The position numbers were made by a program, and so were the translations under genes. From Marinilabilia salmonicolor (GTDB lineage Bacteria > Bacteroidota > Bacteroidia > Bacteroidales > Marinilabiliaceae): a stretch of DNA of 64,000 nt. Below the pieces are notes generated by a model. The model ran no database searches, was not told where the DNA came from, and was given only the letters and a program-made list of their open reading frames with translations. Location: contig NZ_PVTS01000003.1 of NCBI RefSeq assembly GCF_003003035.1, positions 248,001 through 312,000 of the forward strand. Direction: 5' to 3'. Of this stretch, positions 38,280 to 45,609 are shown in pieces. Within the stretch, counting starts at the first letter, position 1, and every line of letters begins with the position of its first letter.

Positions 38280-38699
38280 ATGAAGAAGATTTTTTTATTG
38301 GCTACAGCACTTCTGGTACTGGGAGTGGCCTGTAAGGACAAGAAAGAACCTCCCAAAAAAGAACCTGTTAAAAAGGTAGCTCCGGCGCCCAAACCCGATA
38401 CTCTTGCGAAAAAGGTTGAAGAGCCTAAGCCGGAACCCAAACCGGTTCCCAAAGAACCCAACAAATACTTCCTTATTGCCGGCAGTTTTTCAAGTCAGGA
38501 CAATGCAGAGTCTTTCAAAAAAGAACTGACCGACCAGGGATATCAGTCTGAAGTGATTATGCGCAGCTGGGGCGAAAACAGCGACTTCTACAAAGTTTCC
38601 TATATGGGTTTTTCCGACAAGAAAGAAGCCATCAGCAAGATGCAGCAGGAACGCTCTCAGCCAGGAAAAGAAGAAGTTTGGGTACTGGTAAAAAGATAA
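38280..38699 (+). CDS. Lipoprotein with SPOR domain
   Basis: The 139-residue protein has a lipoprotein signal (MKKIFLLATALLVLGVAC, Cys 18), a Lys/Pro-rich linker (residues 20-60, KKEPPKKEPVKKVAPAPKP) and a C-terminal SPOR domain (YFLIAGSFSSQDNAESFKKEL to the end). SPOR domains bind denuded peptidoglycan, mostly at the division site. It is convergent with the HAD gene, 3 bp away. The upstream 106 bp contain TAGCTTTA and TTTG-like elements that could be the promoter, but the spacing is ambiguous. Confidence 0.9.
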   Translation: MKKIFLLATALLVLGVACKDKKEPPKKEPVKKVAPAPKPDTLAKKVEEPKPEPKPVPKEPNKYFLIAGSFSSQDNAESFKKELTDQGYQSEVIMRSWGENSDFYKVSYMGFSDKKEAISKMQQERSQPGKEEVWVLVKR

Positions 38700-38702
38700 A
38701 CA

Positions 38703-39323
38703 CTACCTCCTGCTAAAGCCTCGAAACCATTCTGGCAGATCAAAGCCGGGTGTGATGTGAAGCGTCTGAATCCCCAGCCGTCCGGCAGTTTCAAGATTCT
38801 CTGCAAGATCATCGGCGAATAAGGTTTCTGCAGCATTCAAGTTATTCTCCCTCAGAACCTGTTCATATATTTCAGGCTGAGGTTTACGAAGTCGCATAGT
38901 ATGGGAATAATAAAGCTTTTCAAAGAGGTCTCCGAGGTGCTCCACTCCGGGAACCTCTTTTTCATATTTCTGAGCATGTATCTCGTTGGTATTACTTAAC
39001 ACAAATAAACGGTATTCTTTTCCCAAATCCCTGAGCATCTCAACATGCTCTTCCGGGAAATCGCCCAGTATTTTGTTCCATGCATCAACAATATCCTCGT
39101 TGGTAACATCCGGTCGGAAAAAGTGACCGATGCTCTTCAGGAACTGCGCGGATGAAATTTTCCCGGTCTCAAATTCAATAAAAGAGTCCAGGGTTTTGAA
39201 AGAAAACACATCCGTTCCCTTCATCTCCCCGGCTAGTAATTTACTAAAAGCATCCTTTGCAGCCTCCCTTTTTAGCGGAATGAGCACATTTCCCAAATCG
39301 AATATGATGTTTCTTACAGACAT
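38703..39323 (-). CDS. HAD superfamily hydrolase, YihX-like
   Basis: With the start at 39323 (MSVRNIIFDLGNVLIP) the protein has 206 residues; the frame is open to 39386 but the prefix is not conserved. Motif I is FDLGNVL with the nucleophilic Asp at position 9, motif II is FVLSNTNEIHA, and motif III/IV is RKPQPEIY...LFADDLAENLETA. This subfamily includes alpha-D-glucose-1-phosphate phosphatase YihX, but the substrate here is not determined. It is convergent with the SPOR gene. Confidence 0.88.
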   Translation of the reverse strand: MSVRNIIFDLGNVLIPLKREAAKDAFSKLLAGEMKGTDVFSFKTLDSFIEFETGKISSAQFLKSIGHFFRPDVTNEDIVDAWNKILGDFPEEHVEMLRDLGKEYRLFVLSNTNEIHAQKYEKEVPGVEHLGDLFEKLYYSHTMRLRKPQPEIYEQVLRENNLNAAETLFADDLAENLETAGRLGIQTLHITPGFDLPEWFRGFSRR

Positions 39324-39432
39324 AAATCTTGATTTTGAAATGTCAAAATTAAGATTCTTATCTCTCTCCACCCTATAATGTCCCAAACATTTTCAAAAAG
39401 GAACTTCACACGATTTATTTGTGGTTTTAATG

Positions 39433-39464
39433 TTTGAATATTCGTTCCGGTTTTGTATTTTTGC
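39433..39464 (+). promoter_or_regulatory. Promoter of the tRNA gene
   Basis: TTTG (39433-39436) and TATTTTTGC (39456-39464) are spaced by exactly 19 bp, a full match to the Bacteroidota housekeeping promoter. The tRNA begins 28 bp downstream. This is the best-fitting promoter in the window and supports the phylum assignment. Confidence 0.8.
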
Positions 39465-39492
39465 ATCCGCTCAGGCGAAAAACCCTGTAGCC

Positions 39493-39566
39493 GGGCCCAT
39501 AGCTCAGCTGGTTAGAGCACCTGACTCATAATCAGGGAGTCGTAGGTTCAAGCCCTACTGGGCCCA
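39493..39566 (+). tRNA. tRNA with CAT anticodon, probably tRNA-Ile2 (lysidine type), otherwise elongator tRNA-Met
   Basis: A full cloverleaf of 74 nt can be drawn: acceptor GGGCCCA/TGGGCCC, D arm GCTC/GAGC, anticodon arm CCTGA-CTCATAA-TCAGG and T arm GTAGG-TTCAAGC-CCTAC, discriminator A. The anticodon is CAT. C4-G69 and C5-G68 in the acceptor stem are the determinants preferred by the lysidine synthetase TilS, which favours tRNA-Ile2, but Met cannot be excluded. The 3' CCA is not encoded. A strong promoter and terminator frame it, so it is transcribed alone. Confidence 0.95.
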
Positions 39567-39576
39567 CATTGATAAA

Positions 39577-39615
39577 AAGCCACTTACAGAGGATTTTCTG
39601 TGAGTGGCTTTTTTG
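39577..39615 (+). terminator. Terminator of the tRNA gene
   Basis: AAGCCACT (39577-39584) and AGTGGCTT (39603-39610) with inner CAGA/TCTG pairs form a long hairpin followed by a T-run to 39614. It starts 10 bp after the tRNA. Confidence 0.9.
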
Positions 39616-39619
39616 TTTG

Positions 39620-39823
39620 CTACACAATTCCGGACTTCTGTTGGACTTGTCTTAACCGTAAGTACAACACCTCCAAAACATTCATTTCAAGCAGCCTTAC
39701 TCCAAAAATCTGATTATCTTTGTTTATCAAGGGTCCCATCTCCATTTCTCTTTCATGGTCAAAATTAAATATCACTCGTTCTATGCCTGATTCATCCATT
39801 TCTTCTCCATCAACCAAAGACAA
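39620..39823 (-). CDS. Possible small acidic protein of unknown function
   Basis: The 67-codon ORF is acidic at the start (MSLVDGEEMDESGIERVIF) and amphipathic later (LLEMNVLEVLYLRLRQVQQ). It overlaps the 5' end of the divergent CPBP-like gene by 41 bp and ends directly after the tRNA terminator. Its composition is protein-like and it fills a gap, but I recognise no family. It could be spurious. Confidence 0.3.
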   Translation of the reverse strand: MSLVDGEEMDESGIERVIFNFDHEREMEMGPLINKDNQIFGVRLLEMNVLEVLYLRLRQVQQKSGIV

Positions 39824-40454
39824 AAAGGTCTCCGGGCCTGATAAAAGAAAATGGTTCGAGATATACGCGGTTGTCGCAACAGGAGCATTGAAGTATATTA
39901 TGATGGACTGGCTGGAATTGCGGGTTTTTTATATTGTCAGTGCCTGTCTGTTTTGGATTGTTTATATCCTGCGAAGATATCGGACAAACAAACAAATTCT
40001 GTACAACTGGGGCTTTCAGAGATCCGGTTTTAAGAGAACATTCCTTTTCGGTATCCCGGTGGCACTCCTTATTATTCCCGGAATACTCATTTCCGAAAGC
40101 GAATCTTCTCTGTCGTGGAACCTCATTCCGGTATTGGCTCTCTATCCCTTTTGGGGTCTGATTCAACAATTTGTAATGATAGCAATAATCGCGGGAAACC
40201 TGGGATCAATCACCACACTGAAACTTGGCCAAAATCAGGTAATAATTCTTGTCTCATTTCTCTTTGCAATGGCCCACTATCCATCATTCCCACTGATGGT
40301 TTTCACCTTTATCATGGAAGTGGTCTTTATCATAGCCTGGTTCAGATGGAACAATCTGTGGGCACTGGGTCTTTTACACGGTTGGCTGGGCGCACTTTTT
40401 CTATATTTTGTTCAGAACCGGAACCTGTGGAATGAACTTTGGTCCATTTTCTAG
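39783..40454 (+). CDS. CPBP-like intramembrane protein with altered active site
   Basis: Starting at 39783 gives 223 residues with about seven membrane helices. The layout is that of CPBP (CAAX protease/bacteriocin-processing) proteins: a first motif near 128 (WGLIQQFVM), a second with H165 (FAMAHYPSF) and a third with H199 (LGLLHGWLG). Where active members have the Glu pair E-E-x-x-x-R, this protein has Q128-Q129, so the metal-dependent proteolysis may be lost or changed. It is convergent with a zinc-ribbon membrane protein gene 16 bp away. Start choice is uncertain, as the frame is open to 39720. Confidence 0.6.
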   Translation: MPDSSISSPSTKDKKVSGPDKRKWFEIYAVVATGALKYIMMDWLELRVFYIVSACLFWIVYILRRYRTNKQILYNWGFQRSGFKRTFLFGIPVALLIIPGILISESESSLSWNLIPVLALYPFWGLIQQFVMIAIIAGNLGSITTLKLGQNQVIILVSFLFAMAHYPSFPLMVFTFIMEVVFIIAWFRWNNLWALGLLHGWLGALFLYFVQNRNLWNELWSIF

Positions 40455-40469
40455 CCTCATGAAAAGGCA

Positions 40470-41195
40470 CTAGATATGGAAAAATCTTTTCAGATCCGTC
40501 ACCTTTTTTAGCCGATAGTGAACATAAAGCATTAACGACGCAGTAACAACTGATGATGCCATTACAATAAGGCTCCACCTGAAATCTAAAGAATCGAACC
40601 AGTATAAATTGATAATCCCCTCTGTACAGATACAAAGTATTCCTGAAGTAACCAGAGAATAAGCAACAACATTGAGTCCCTTTTGACTTGCTCTCCGAAT
40701 GAGCCTGAAAAGAAGGAGAACCGTAACATAAGCCGCAAAGAGCAACGGAATACCCAGTTGCATCCCCCAACCGGAGTTACCTGAATATATATCAAGCAGG
40801 ACAAGCAGTACTGATGATGAAATAAAACTTAAACCACCCCAAAGCAACTCTCTTTGGGCCCAAAAAGTGCCCATTGTAATATTCAGCAGCAGAACAAGAC
40901 CAACTGTAACCGGATAGCGGGACCAGGAAAGTGTTCCGTTAAGCACGAAATCAATCACAAGCGTGATAAAAATACCGGACAACAATATCATGCCGGAGAT
41001 CTTCAAAAAGAGCTTTCTTTTCTGGAATCCCGACAGTTTACGGTACTCAGTCAGAATCTTATCCTTCCGCTCCTTTTGACGTGTTTCTATAAAAGCCAGA
41101 TTGGTTTCATTACGCTCCAGCAACGGCTCCCCACATAAGGAACAGAAATTGGCGTTTTCATCAAGGGTTACCCCGCAGTTTGGACAATTCTTCAT
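40470..41195 (-). CDS. Zinc-ribbon multi-helix membrane protein (DUF6320-like)
   Basis: The 241-residue protein opens with a zinc ribbon (C4-x2-C7 and C18-x2-C21; NCPNCG and CSLCGEP), then a basic helix (RKDKILTEYRKLSGFQKRK) and about six membrane helices. The same arrangement, a zinc ribbon plus DUF6320-type membrane part next to a condensation-like acyltransferase, is known in Firmicutes and Bacteroidota. Its start overlaps the acyltransferase stop by one base (TAATG), so the two are coupled and probably work together, perhaps in lipid or glycan acylation at the membrane. Confidence 0.65.
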   Translation of the reverse strand: MKNCPNCGVTLDENANFCSLCGEPLLERNETNLAFIETRQKERKDKILTEYRKLSGFQKRKLFLKISGMILLSGIFITLVIDFVLNGTLSWSRYPVTVGLVLLLNITMGTFWAQRELLWGGLSFISSSVLLVLLDIYSGNSGWGMQLGIPLLFAAYVTVLLLFRLIRRASQKGLNVVAYSLVTSGILCICTEGIINLYWFDSLDFRWSLIVMASSVVTASLMLYVHYRLKKVTDLKRFFHI

Positions 41196-42499
41196 TAATC
41201 TTCTTTTAAGTCTGACTTTGCAGAGATTCTGCTCTCATTCAGAAATTCAACAAAACGTTCTTCAAATTGCTTTGATCGGGCAACACTCCCAAAACAAAGC
41301 GTTAGACGGTCGTTGAACCCGACCACAGCACAACTCACTTTTAACATTTTGTTTGGTGGCGGAGCAGTTAATACAAAATGGTTTATTTTTTCGGAAACAC
41401 TTCGGGGAAGATCTACTTTACCCAGATTGGTTACCACACCACTGTACTGGCTGGTCCCCAGAGAATTAAATTTTGCCTTAAGAATTAAACTCTTGATAAA
41501 AAGAGGAATACTGCGAACATATAATTTCTTCTCACTTCCCACGTTGCGGGCAATGTTTTTATTAATCAATTTGGCCTCGGTCTCCAACTCCATCTGATGA
41601 TACACCGAGCGTAGTATTTCCTCAAATGAATAATGGCCCAGGCGCAAATCTATTTCAGGCATCACAAATAATGAAAAATTCCGCATGGTCTGTGAGGAAA
41701 AAACGTTTCTCAGATTGACAGGAACCTGGACACGTAACATCTTTGACATCTTCATTTTAGTTAGAGGGTTCAGGCGTTCAAAAACATCCTGAAGAATGTA
41801 AAGATAGACCGATGCCAAATAAACAGTAATACTGACCTTATTCTCTTTGGTCACCCGCTTAATATCCTCCATAGAGACATCAACAATGGTCCGATGGAAA
41901 CGTGGAGAAGAATTAATTGAGAATGGCAAATGGAATGCTTTGGACCTTCGCACCATTGGAGGAATATCCTCTCTAAAGTAACGTTTGTAGGCATCTTCGA
42001 ACTCTTCTTCCGACCATTTCTCATTTGGTTTCTTGTAAGAAAAATCTTCAGGAACATCGATACCACACTCCTGAAAATAACCAATCAATACGGTCCGAAG
42101 AAAATCAAAGGCTCCCCCACCATCGGTAAGAATATGTGATACTTCCAGACTGATGCTATTTTCACGTATCAAAAAACGAAGCAGTAAACCGCCCTTTTCA
42201 AACTTTCTGCAGCACTCTCCCTCGTCCGATTCTATGGGAATATGGTACGGTAAATGCTCCAGATAGTACCAGAAAAAACCCTTGCGAAGCTGCATCAGAT
42301 AGTAGGGGAATCTCCCTTCTGCCATCAACACAGCCTTTCTGAAAGCATCAATCTTTACCGGTTCCGTCAGTTTTGCTGAAACACGAATCACAGAAGTTAC
42401 CTCCCGGGTAATTATGGCCGGAAAAATTTTGGCCGCATTATCCAACGTATGCCAGAAACGATTACCGTTCTTTGGTCCACTGAGATTCTTATTACCCAT
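41195..42499 (-). CDS. Condensation/alcohol acetyltransferase-like acyltransferase
   Basis: The 434-residue protein belongs to the CoA-dependent acyltransferase fold of condensation domains and alcohol acetyltransferases. The active site is SHILTDGGGAFDFL with catalytic H122 and D126-G127, a single-His variant of HHxxxDG. A second conserved stretch (VPVNLRNVFSSQTMRNF) corresponds to the DFGWG-side half. There is no carrier-protein domain, so it is a free acyltransferase rather than an NRPS module. It is coupled with the downstream zinc-ribbon membrane protein. Acyl donor and acceptor are unknown. Confidence 0.75.
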   Translation of the reverse strand: MGNKNLSGPKNGNRFWHTLDNAAKIFPAIITREVTSVIRVSAKLTEPVKIDAFRKAVLMAEGRFPYYLMQLRKGFFWYYLEHLPYHIPIESDEGECCRKFEKGGLLLRFLIRENSISLEVSHILTDGGGAFDFLRTVLIGYFQECGIDVPEDFSYKKPNEKWSEEEFEDAYKRYFREDIPPMVRRSKAFHLPFSINSSPRFHRTIVDVSMEDIKRVTKENKVSITVYLASVYLYILQDVFERLNPLTKMKMSKMLRVQVPVNLRNVFSSQTMRNFSLFVMPEIDLRLGHYSFEEILRSVYHQMELETEAKLINKNIARNVGSEKKLYVRSIPLFIKSLILKAKFNSLGTSQYSGVVTNLGKVDLPRSVSEKINHFVLTAPPPNKMLKVSCAVVGFNDRLTLCFGSVARSKQFEERFVEFLNESRISAKSDLKED

Positions 42500-42789
42500 A
42501 AATCAAGATTTTATGGATTGCTTCAATATATAGCATCATATTTTTCAAATTTAGGACTTATTAGGGGAAATCACTGCATCACAGCATAATTTCGGAAAAC
42601 CCGGGAACTTTCGAGCATCATTTCAAGATTAGCCGATTTGTATGGAATGGCACCTCTTCACCTCTCAACAAAATTGGAATATTTCATTAGAATGAATAGT
42701 TTTACTAAAACTTCCTGCCCTGGTCCAAAACCTGATCAAACCTTGTTTGTTATAAAAACTCACGGCTCTAAAAAACATTTAACAAGGTC
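42500..42789. other. Intergenic stretch with no recognised feature
   Basis: These 290 bp upstream of the acyltransferase gene (minus strand) and before the structured leader (plus strand) contain no credible ORF, tRNA or strong hairpin. The promoter of the acyltransferase should lie here, but I could not identify it. Confidence 0.5.
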
Positions 42790-42972
42790 ATAATAATCAA
42801 ATTTCAGAATGATAAAACGAGTCTGGATCACTCGGAATGAGTTCCATCAGATCAATAACTTAAATAAAATTTTATACTGATGAAACGAGCATGGCAACGA
42901 TTGCAACAAGAGAATATGTATAAATTCCTGCATGCGAGTTCCATTAGACCTTAATAATCAAATTTTATACTG
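42790..42972 (+). promoter_or_regulatory. Two-unit structured leader ending at the start codon of the Gfo/Idh/MocA gene
   Basis: Three copies of an AAATTT-(N)5-TGATGAAA block (near 42799, 42868 and 42961) frame two units. Unit 1 (42809-42880) has CGAGT/ACTCG and encodes a 23-codon ORF starting MIKRVW. Its TGA overlaps the ATG of a 24-codon ORF (42880-42954, MKRAWQ...) in unit 2. Unit 2 also holds a 10-codon ORF (42891-42923, MATIATREYV) and a GAAT/ATTC hairpin with the loop ATGTATAA. The last block supplies the gene's ATG at 42973. The close relative at 22090-22316 has the same order. Confidence 0.55.
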
Positions 42973-43959
42973 ATGAAAAAACTAAAAATAGGAATACTCG
43001 GAACCTCTAACCACTTCCTCAAACGTATTGTATTGCCTCTGCAGCAGACCAATAACTGCGAAGCATTCGCTATTGGATCCCGAAATATAGAGAAAGCAGA
43101 GGCAATGGCACAGGAATTCAACATTCCCATGTGGTACGGTTCCTATCAGGCGGTGCTGGACGACCCGGATGTGGATATGATTTACATTCCCCTGCCCAAT
43201 CACATGCACAAAGAGTGGGTGGAGAAAAGCATTGATGCCGGCAAGCCTGTCTTATGTGAAAAACCATTGGGAATGACTGCAGCTGAAGCAAACCAGATGG
43301 TTGCCAAAGCACAGGAAGCAGGCATTCCGCTCATGGAAGGCTTTATGTATATGTTTCATCCCATGTGGCAACATGCCCGGAACATCATAAAAACCGGTCA
43401 AATAGGAGACGTTCAGTACATTCACACGGCCTTTTCATACAACAATCCTTCCCCCACAAATATTCGAAACATTCCGGAATATGGGGGTGGAGCACTGATG
43501 GACATCGGATGTTATGCCATTTCGGTTCCAAGGTTTATAATGGGAAAAGAACCCGCGCAGGTTATGGCTCTTCAGTCCACACATCCCGATTTTGGTACCG
43601 ACATGCACTCATCCTCCATCATGGATTTTGGTGGAGCCCGCGCCACCTTTTCGGTTTCCACAGCTGCTCAGGCCTTTCAAAAAGTGGATATCGTTACCAG
43701 CGGAGGAAGCATTACCATTCACATACCTTTCAATACCTACGTGGATGTTGCGGCAAAAATGACTGTCACCGATGGCATGGGAACCCGCGACATTGAGTTT
43801 CCCCCGGCCAATGCTTATGGCCTGATGTTCGATGCATTCGCAGATGCAGTTATCAACAATAAACCTCTGCCGGTGTCACACCTAGATGCCATCAACAACA
43901 TGAAGGTAATTGATGCGGTACAAAAATCCGGGGAAACGAATGAATGGGTGAAAATTTAA
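42973..43959 (+). CDS. Gfo/Idh/MocA family NAD(P)-dependent oxidoreductase
   Basis: The 328-residue protein has an N-terminal Rossmann domain (KIGILGTSNHF, residues 5-15; note Thr-Ser in place of the usual G-x-G end) and the family motif VLCEKPLGM near residue 94 with the catalytic-site Lys. The C-terminal beta-sheet domain begins near 125 (FMYMFHPMWQ) and includes GGGALMDIGCYAISVPRF. These enzymes oxidise or reduce sugars and sugar derivatives. It stands alone on the plus strand behind a structured leader and before the secreted EEP-family gene. The substrate cannot be deduced. Confidence 0.88.
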   Translation: MKKLKIGILGTSNHFLKRIVLPLQQTNNCEAFAIGSRNIEKAEAMAQEFNIPMWYGSYQAVLDDPDVDMIYIPLPNHMHKEWVEKSIDAGKPVLCEKPLGMTAAEANQMVAKAQEAGIPLMEGFMYMFHPMWQHARNIIKTGQIGDVQYIHTAFSYNNPSPTNIRNIPEYGGGALMDIGCYAISVPRFIMGKEPAQVMALQSTHPDFGTDMHSSSIMDFGGARATFSVSTAAQAFQKVDIVTSGGSITIHIPFNTYVDVAAKMTVTDGMGTRDIEFPPANAYGLMFDAFADAVINNKPLPVSHLDAINNMKVIDAVQKSGETNEWVKI

Positions 43960-43975
43960 AAAATGAAATATTAAT

Positions 43976-44165
43976 AGCAATGGCCTTGCAACCATTGCTT
44001 ATTTTCACGCTACTTTGGAACTTCACTCTATAGCCCCAACGGGGCGAAATAACAAAAACCCAGCCGGTAGGGCTGGGGAAGTCAGGCTGAAAGACTGGGG
44101 AAGTCAGGCTGAAAGGCTGGGGAAATCAGACCGAAAGGCTGGGGAAATCAGACCGAAAGGCCTGA
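43976..44165. repeat. REP-like palindromes and 22-bp tandem repeats, left of the EEP-family gene
   Basis: In order: AGCAATGG/CCATTGCT (43976-43999), GCCCC-AAC-GGGGC (44033-44045), CCCAGCC-GGTA-GGGCTGGG (44059-44077), then about four 22-bp units beginning GGCTGAAAGGCTGGGGAA (about 44071-44165). The same kinds of sequence recur right of the transposase gene at 45610-45928. The open frame before 44192 is translated repeat, not gene. Confidence 0.8.
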
Positions 44166-44191
44166 GTAAAGAATGCTTAAAAAAACGAATC

Positions 44192-45079
44192 ATGAAAACA
44201 CTTTTCTTATCGATGGTTATGGCACTGCTTCTTCTAACATCCTGCACTAACCACAAAGCCTCCTTGGAGGTTATCTCCTTCAACATCCGTCTTGATCATG
44301 AAGGCGACGGCATCAACCAATGGAAGCACCGCATTCCTCTGGTTCAAAGCTACCTGGAAGAAAAGAAACCGGCAATTATCGGGATGCAGGAGGTGCTGCC
44401 CAACCAATTGGATGATTTGAAAAACATCATGGAAGGATACAATTTTGTGGCTGCTGGCAGAGAAGACGGGATAAACAAAGGAGAAGCATGTCCCGTTTTT
44501 TTCGATAAAGAACTTCTCTCTCTTAAGGACTCTGGTCATTTCTGGCTCTCCGAGACACCTGAAGATCCCGGAAGCATGAGCTGGGGAACTCACTACCCAA
44601 GAATTGTTACCTGGACAAAACTGAAAATTAAAGAAAACGGTAAAACCCTCTTTTTCTTCAATACCCACTTCAGTCACATCAGCGAAGAGGCGCGCATTAA
44701 AAGTGCAGAAATGCTGCTTCAGGAGATAAAACGCATTGCCGGGGTGGAACCGGTGATCCTTACCGGCGATTTTAACACTCCTGCCGAAAGTGGGCCTTAC
44801 AACACCATCATTAATTCAGCCGATGAAAATTTCCGTCTTTTAAATGCTGAAGAAATTGCAGAAACAAAAAGCCATGGCAACATCACCTACAATGCTTTTG
44901 ATCCCGGATACGAAGGAACACGCATCGATTTCATTTTTGTAAGTGAGTCATTGAAAGTAAAGGAGCATACTGTGGATGAAATAAAACAAGACAGTCTATT
45001 CATCTCTGACCATTTTCCGGTAAGAGCATTGTTACTTTTAAAGCGAGAAACAACAGCAATAAAACCTTCTAACAATTAA
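44192..45079 (+). CDS. Endonuclease/exonuclease/phosphatase family lipoprotein
   Basis: The start at 44192 gives a lipoprotein signal (MKTLFLSMVMALLLLTSC, Cys 18) and 295 residues; the frame continues upstream only through tandem repeats. Motifs of the EEP fold are present: SFNIRLD, GMQEVLPNQ (Mg-binding Glu), ILTGDFNTPAESGPY and the final SDHFPVRALL. Secreted Bacteroidota members act on phosphoesters of lipids, sugars or nucleic acids. It lies between two repeat clusters together with the transposase gene. Confidence 0.85.
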   Translation: MKTLFLSMVMALLLLTSCTNHKASLEVISFNIRLDHEGDGINQWKHRIPLVQSYLEEKKPAIIGMQEVLPNQLDDLKNIMEGYNFVAAGREDGINKGEACPVFFDKELLSLKDSGHFWLSETPEDPGSMSWGTHYPRIVTWTKLKIKENGKTLFFFNTHFSHISEEARIKSAEMLLQEIKRIAGVEPVILTGDFNTPAESGPYNTIINSADENFRLLNAEEIAETKSHGNITYNAFDPGYEGTRIDFIFVSESLKVKEHTVDEIKQDSLFISDHFPVRALLLLKRETTAIKPSNN

Positions 45080-45082
45080 ATA

Positions 45083-45108
45083 TTTCCCGGGACTCCGGTT
45101 CCGGGAAA
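45083..45108. repeat. Hairpin after the EEP-family gene
   Basis: TTTCCCGG (45083-45090) and CCGGGAAA (45101-45108) form an 8-bp stem with a 10-nt loop. No T-run follows. It may be a weak terminator or a structure linked to the neighbouring transposase gene. Confidence 0.5.
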
Positions 45109-45147
45109 CTAACCACTAACCCATTCAGGGTCTAAAATCCTGATATC

Positions 45148-45600
45148 ATGCCACAATCATTAGTTAAAAACTACATTCACATTACCTTTAGTACAAAAAA
45201 AAGAGTTCACCTCATCGACAAAAATATTTCTAAGGAACTATACCCTTATTTGGCGGGCATTTGTACAGATCTCGAATCCTGGCCCATTCAGATTGGTGGA
45301 TATACAGACCATATCCACATACTGTGCATGCTATCACGAAAAATCCCTCTCATGAAACTGCTGGAAGAGCTCAAAAGTCATTCCTCTGGTTGGATTAAAA
45401 AGAAAGGTTTAAAATATCGGAATTTCTACTGGCAGAATGGGTACGGCGCTTTCTCAGTAAACCAGTACGGAGTGGAAATTGTCAAACGATACATCCTTAA
45501 TCAGGAGGAACACCATAAAAAAAGAACTTTCAAGGAGGAGTACCGCCACCTTCTAAAAGAGCACCACATCGATTACGATGAACGCTACGTCTGGGATTAA
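45148..45600 (+). CDS. IS200/IS605-like Y1 transposase (RAYT-like)
   Basis: The 150-residue protein is a single-domain HUH enzyme. The metal-binding motif is H55-I-H57 (GGYTDHIHILCML) and the likely catalytic tyrosine is Y115 in VKRYILNQEEHH. The C-terminus FKEEYRHLLKEHHIDYDERYVWD is typical of a Bacteroidota subgroup. There is no TnpB/IscB gene beside it. The hairpin-rich repeats on both sides suggest a domesticated REP-associated enzyme rather than a simple insertion sequence. A hairpin GTGATGC/GCATCAC follows the stop (45610-45649). Confidence 0.85.
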   Translation: MPQSLVKNYIHITFSTKKRVHLIDKNISKELYPYLAGICTDLESWPIQIGGYTDHIHILCMLSRKIPLMKLLEELKSHSSGWIKKKGLKYRNFYWQNGYGAFSVNQYGVEIVKRYILNQEEHHKKRTFKEEYRHLLKEHHIDYDERYVWD

Positions 45601-45609
45601 ATTAACAAT

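Noticed and set aside
44015-44191. N-terminal extension of the EEP-family protein
   Set aside because: It consists of translated REP and 22-bp repeats; a clear lipoprotein signal starts at 44192.
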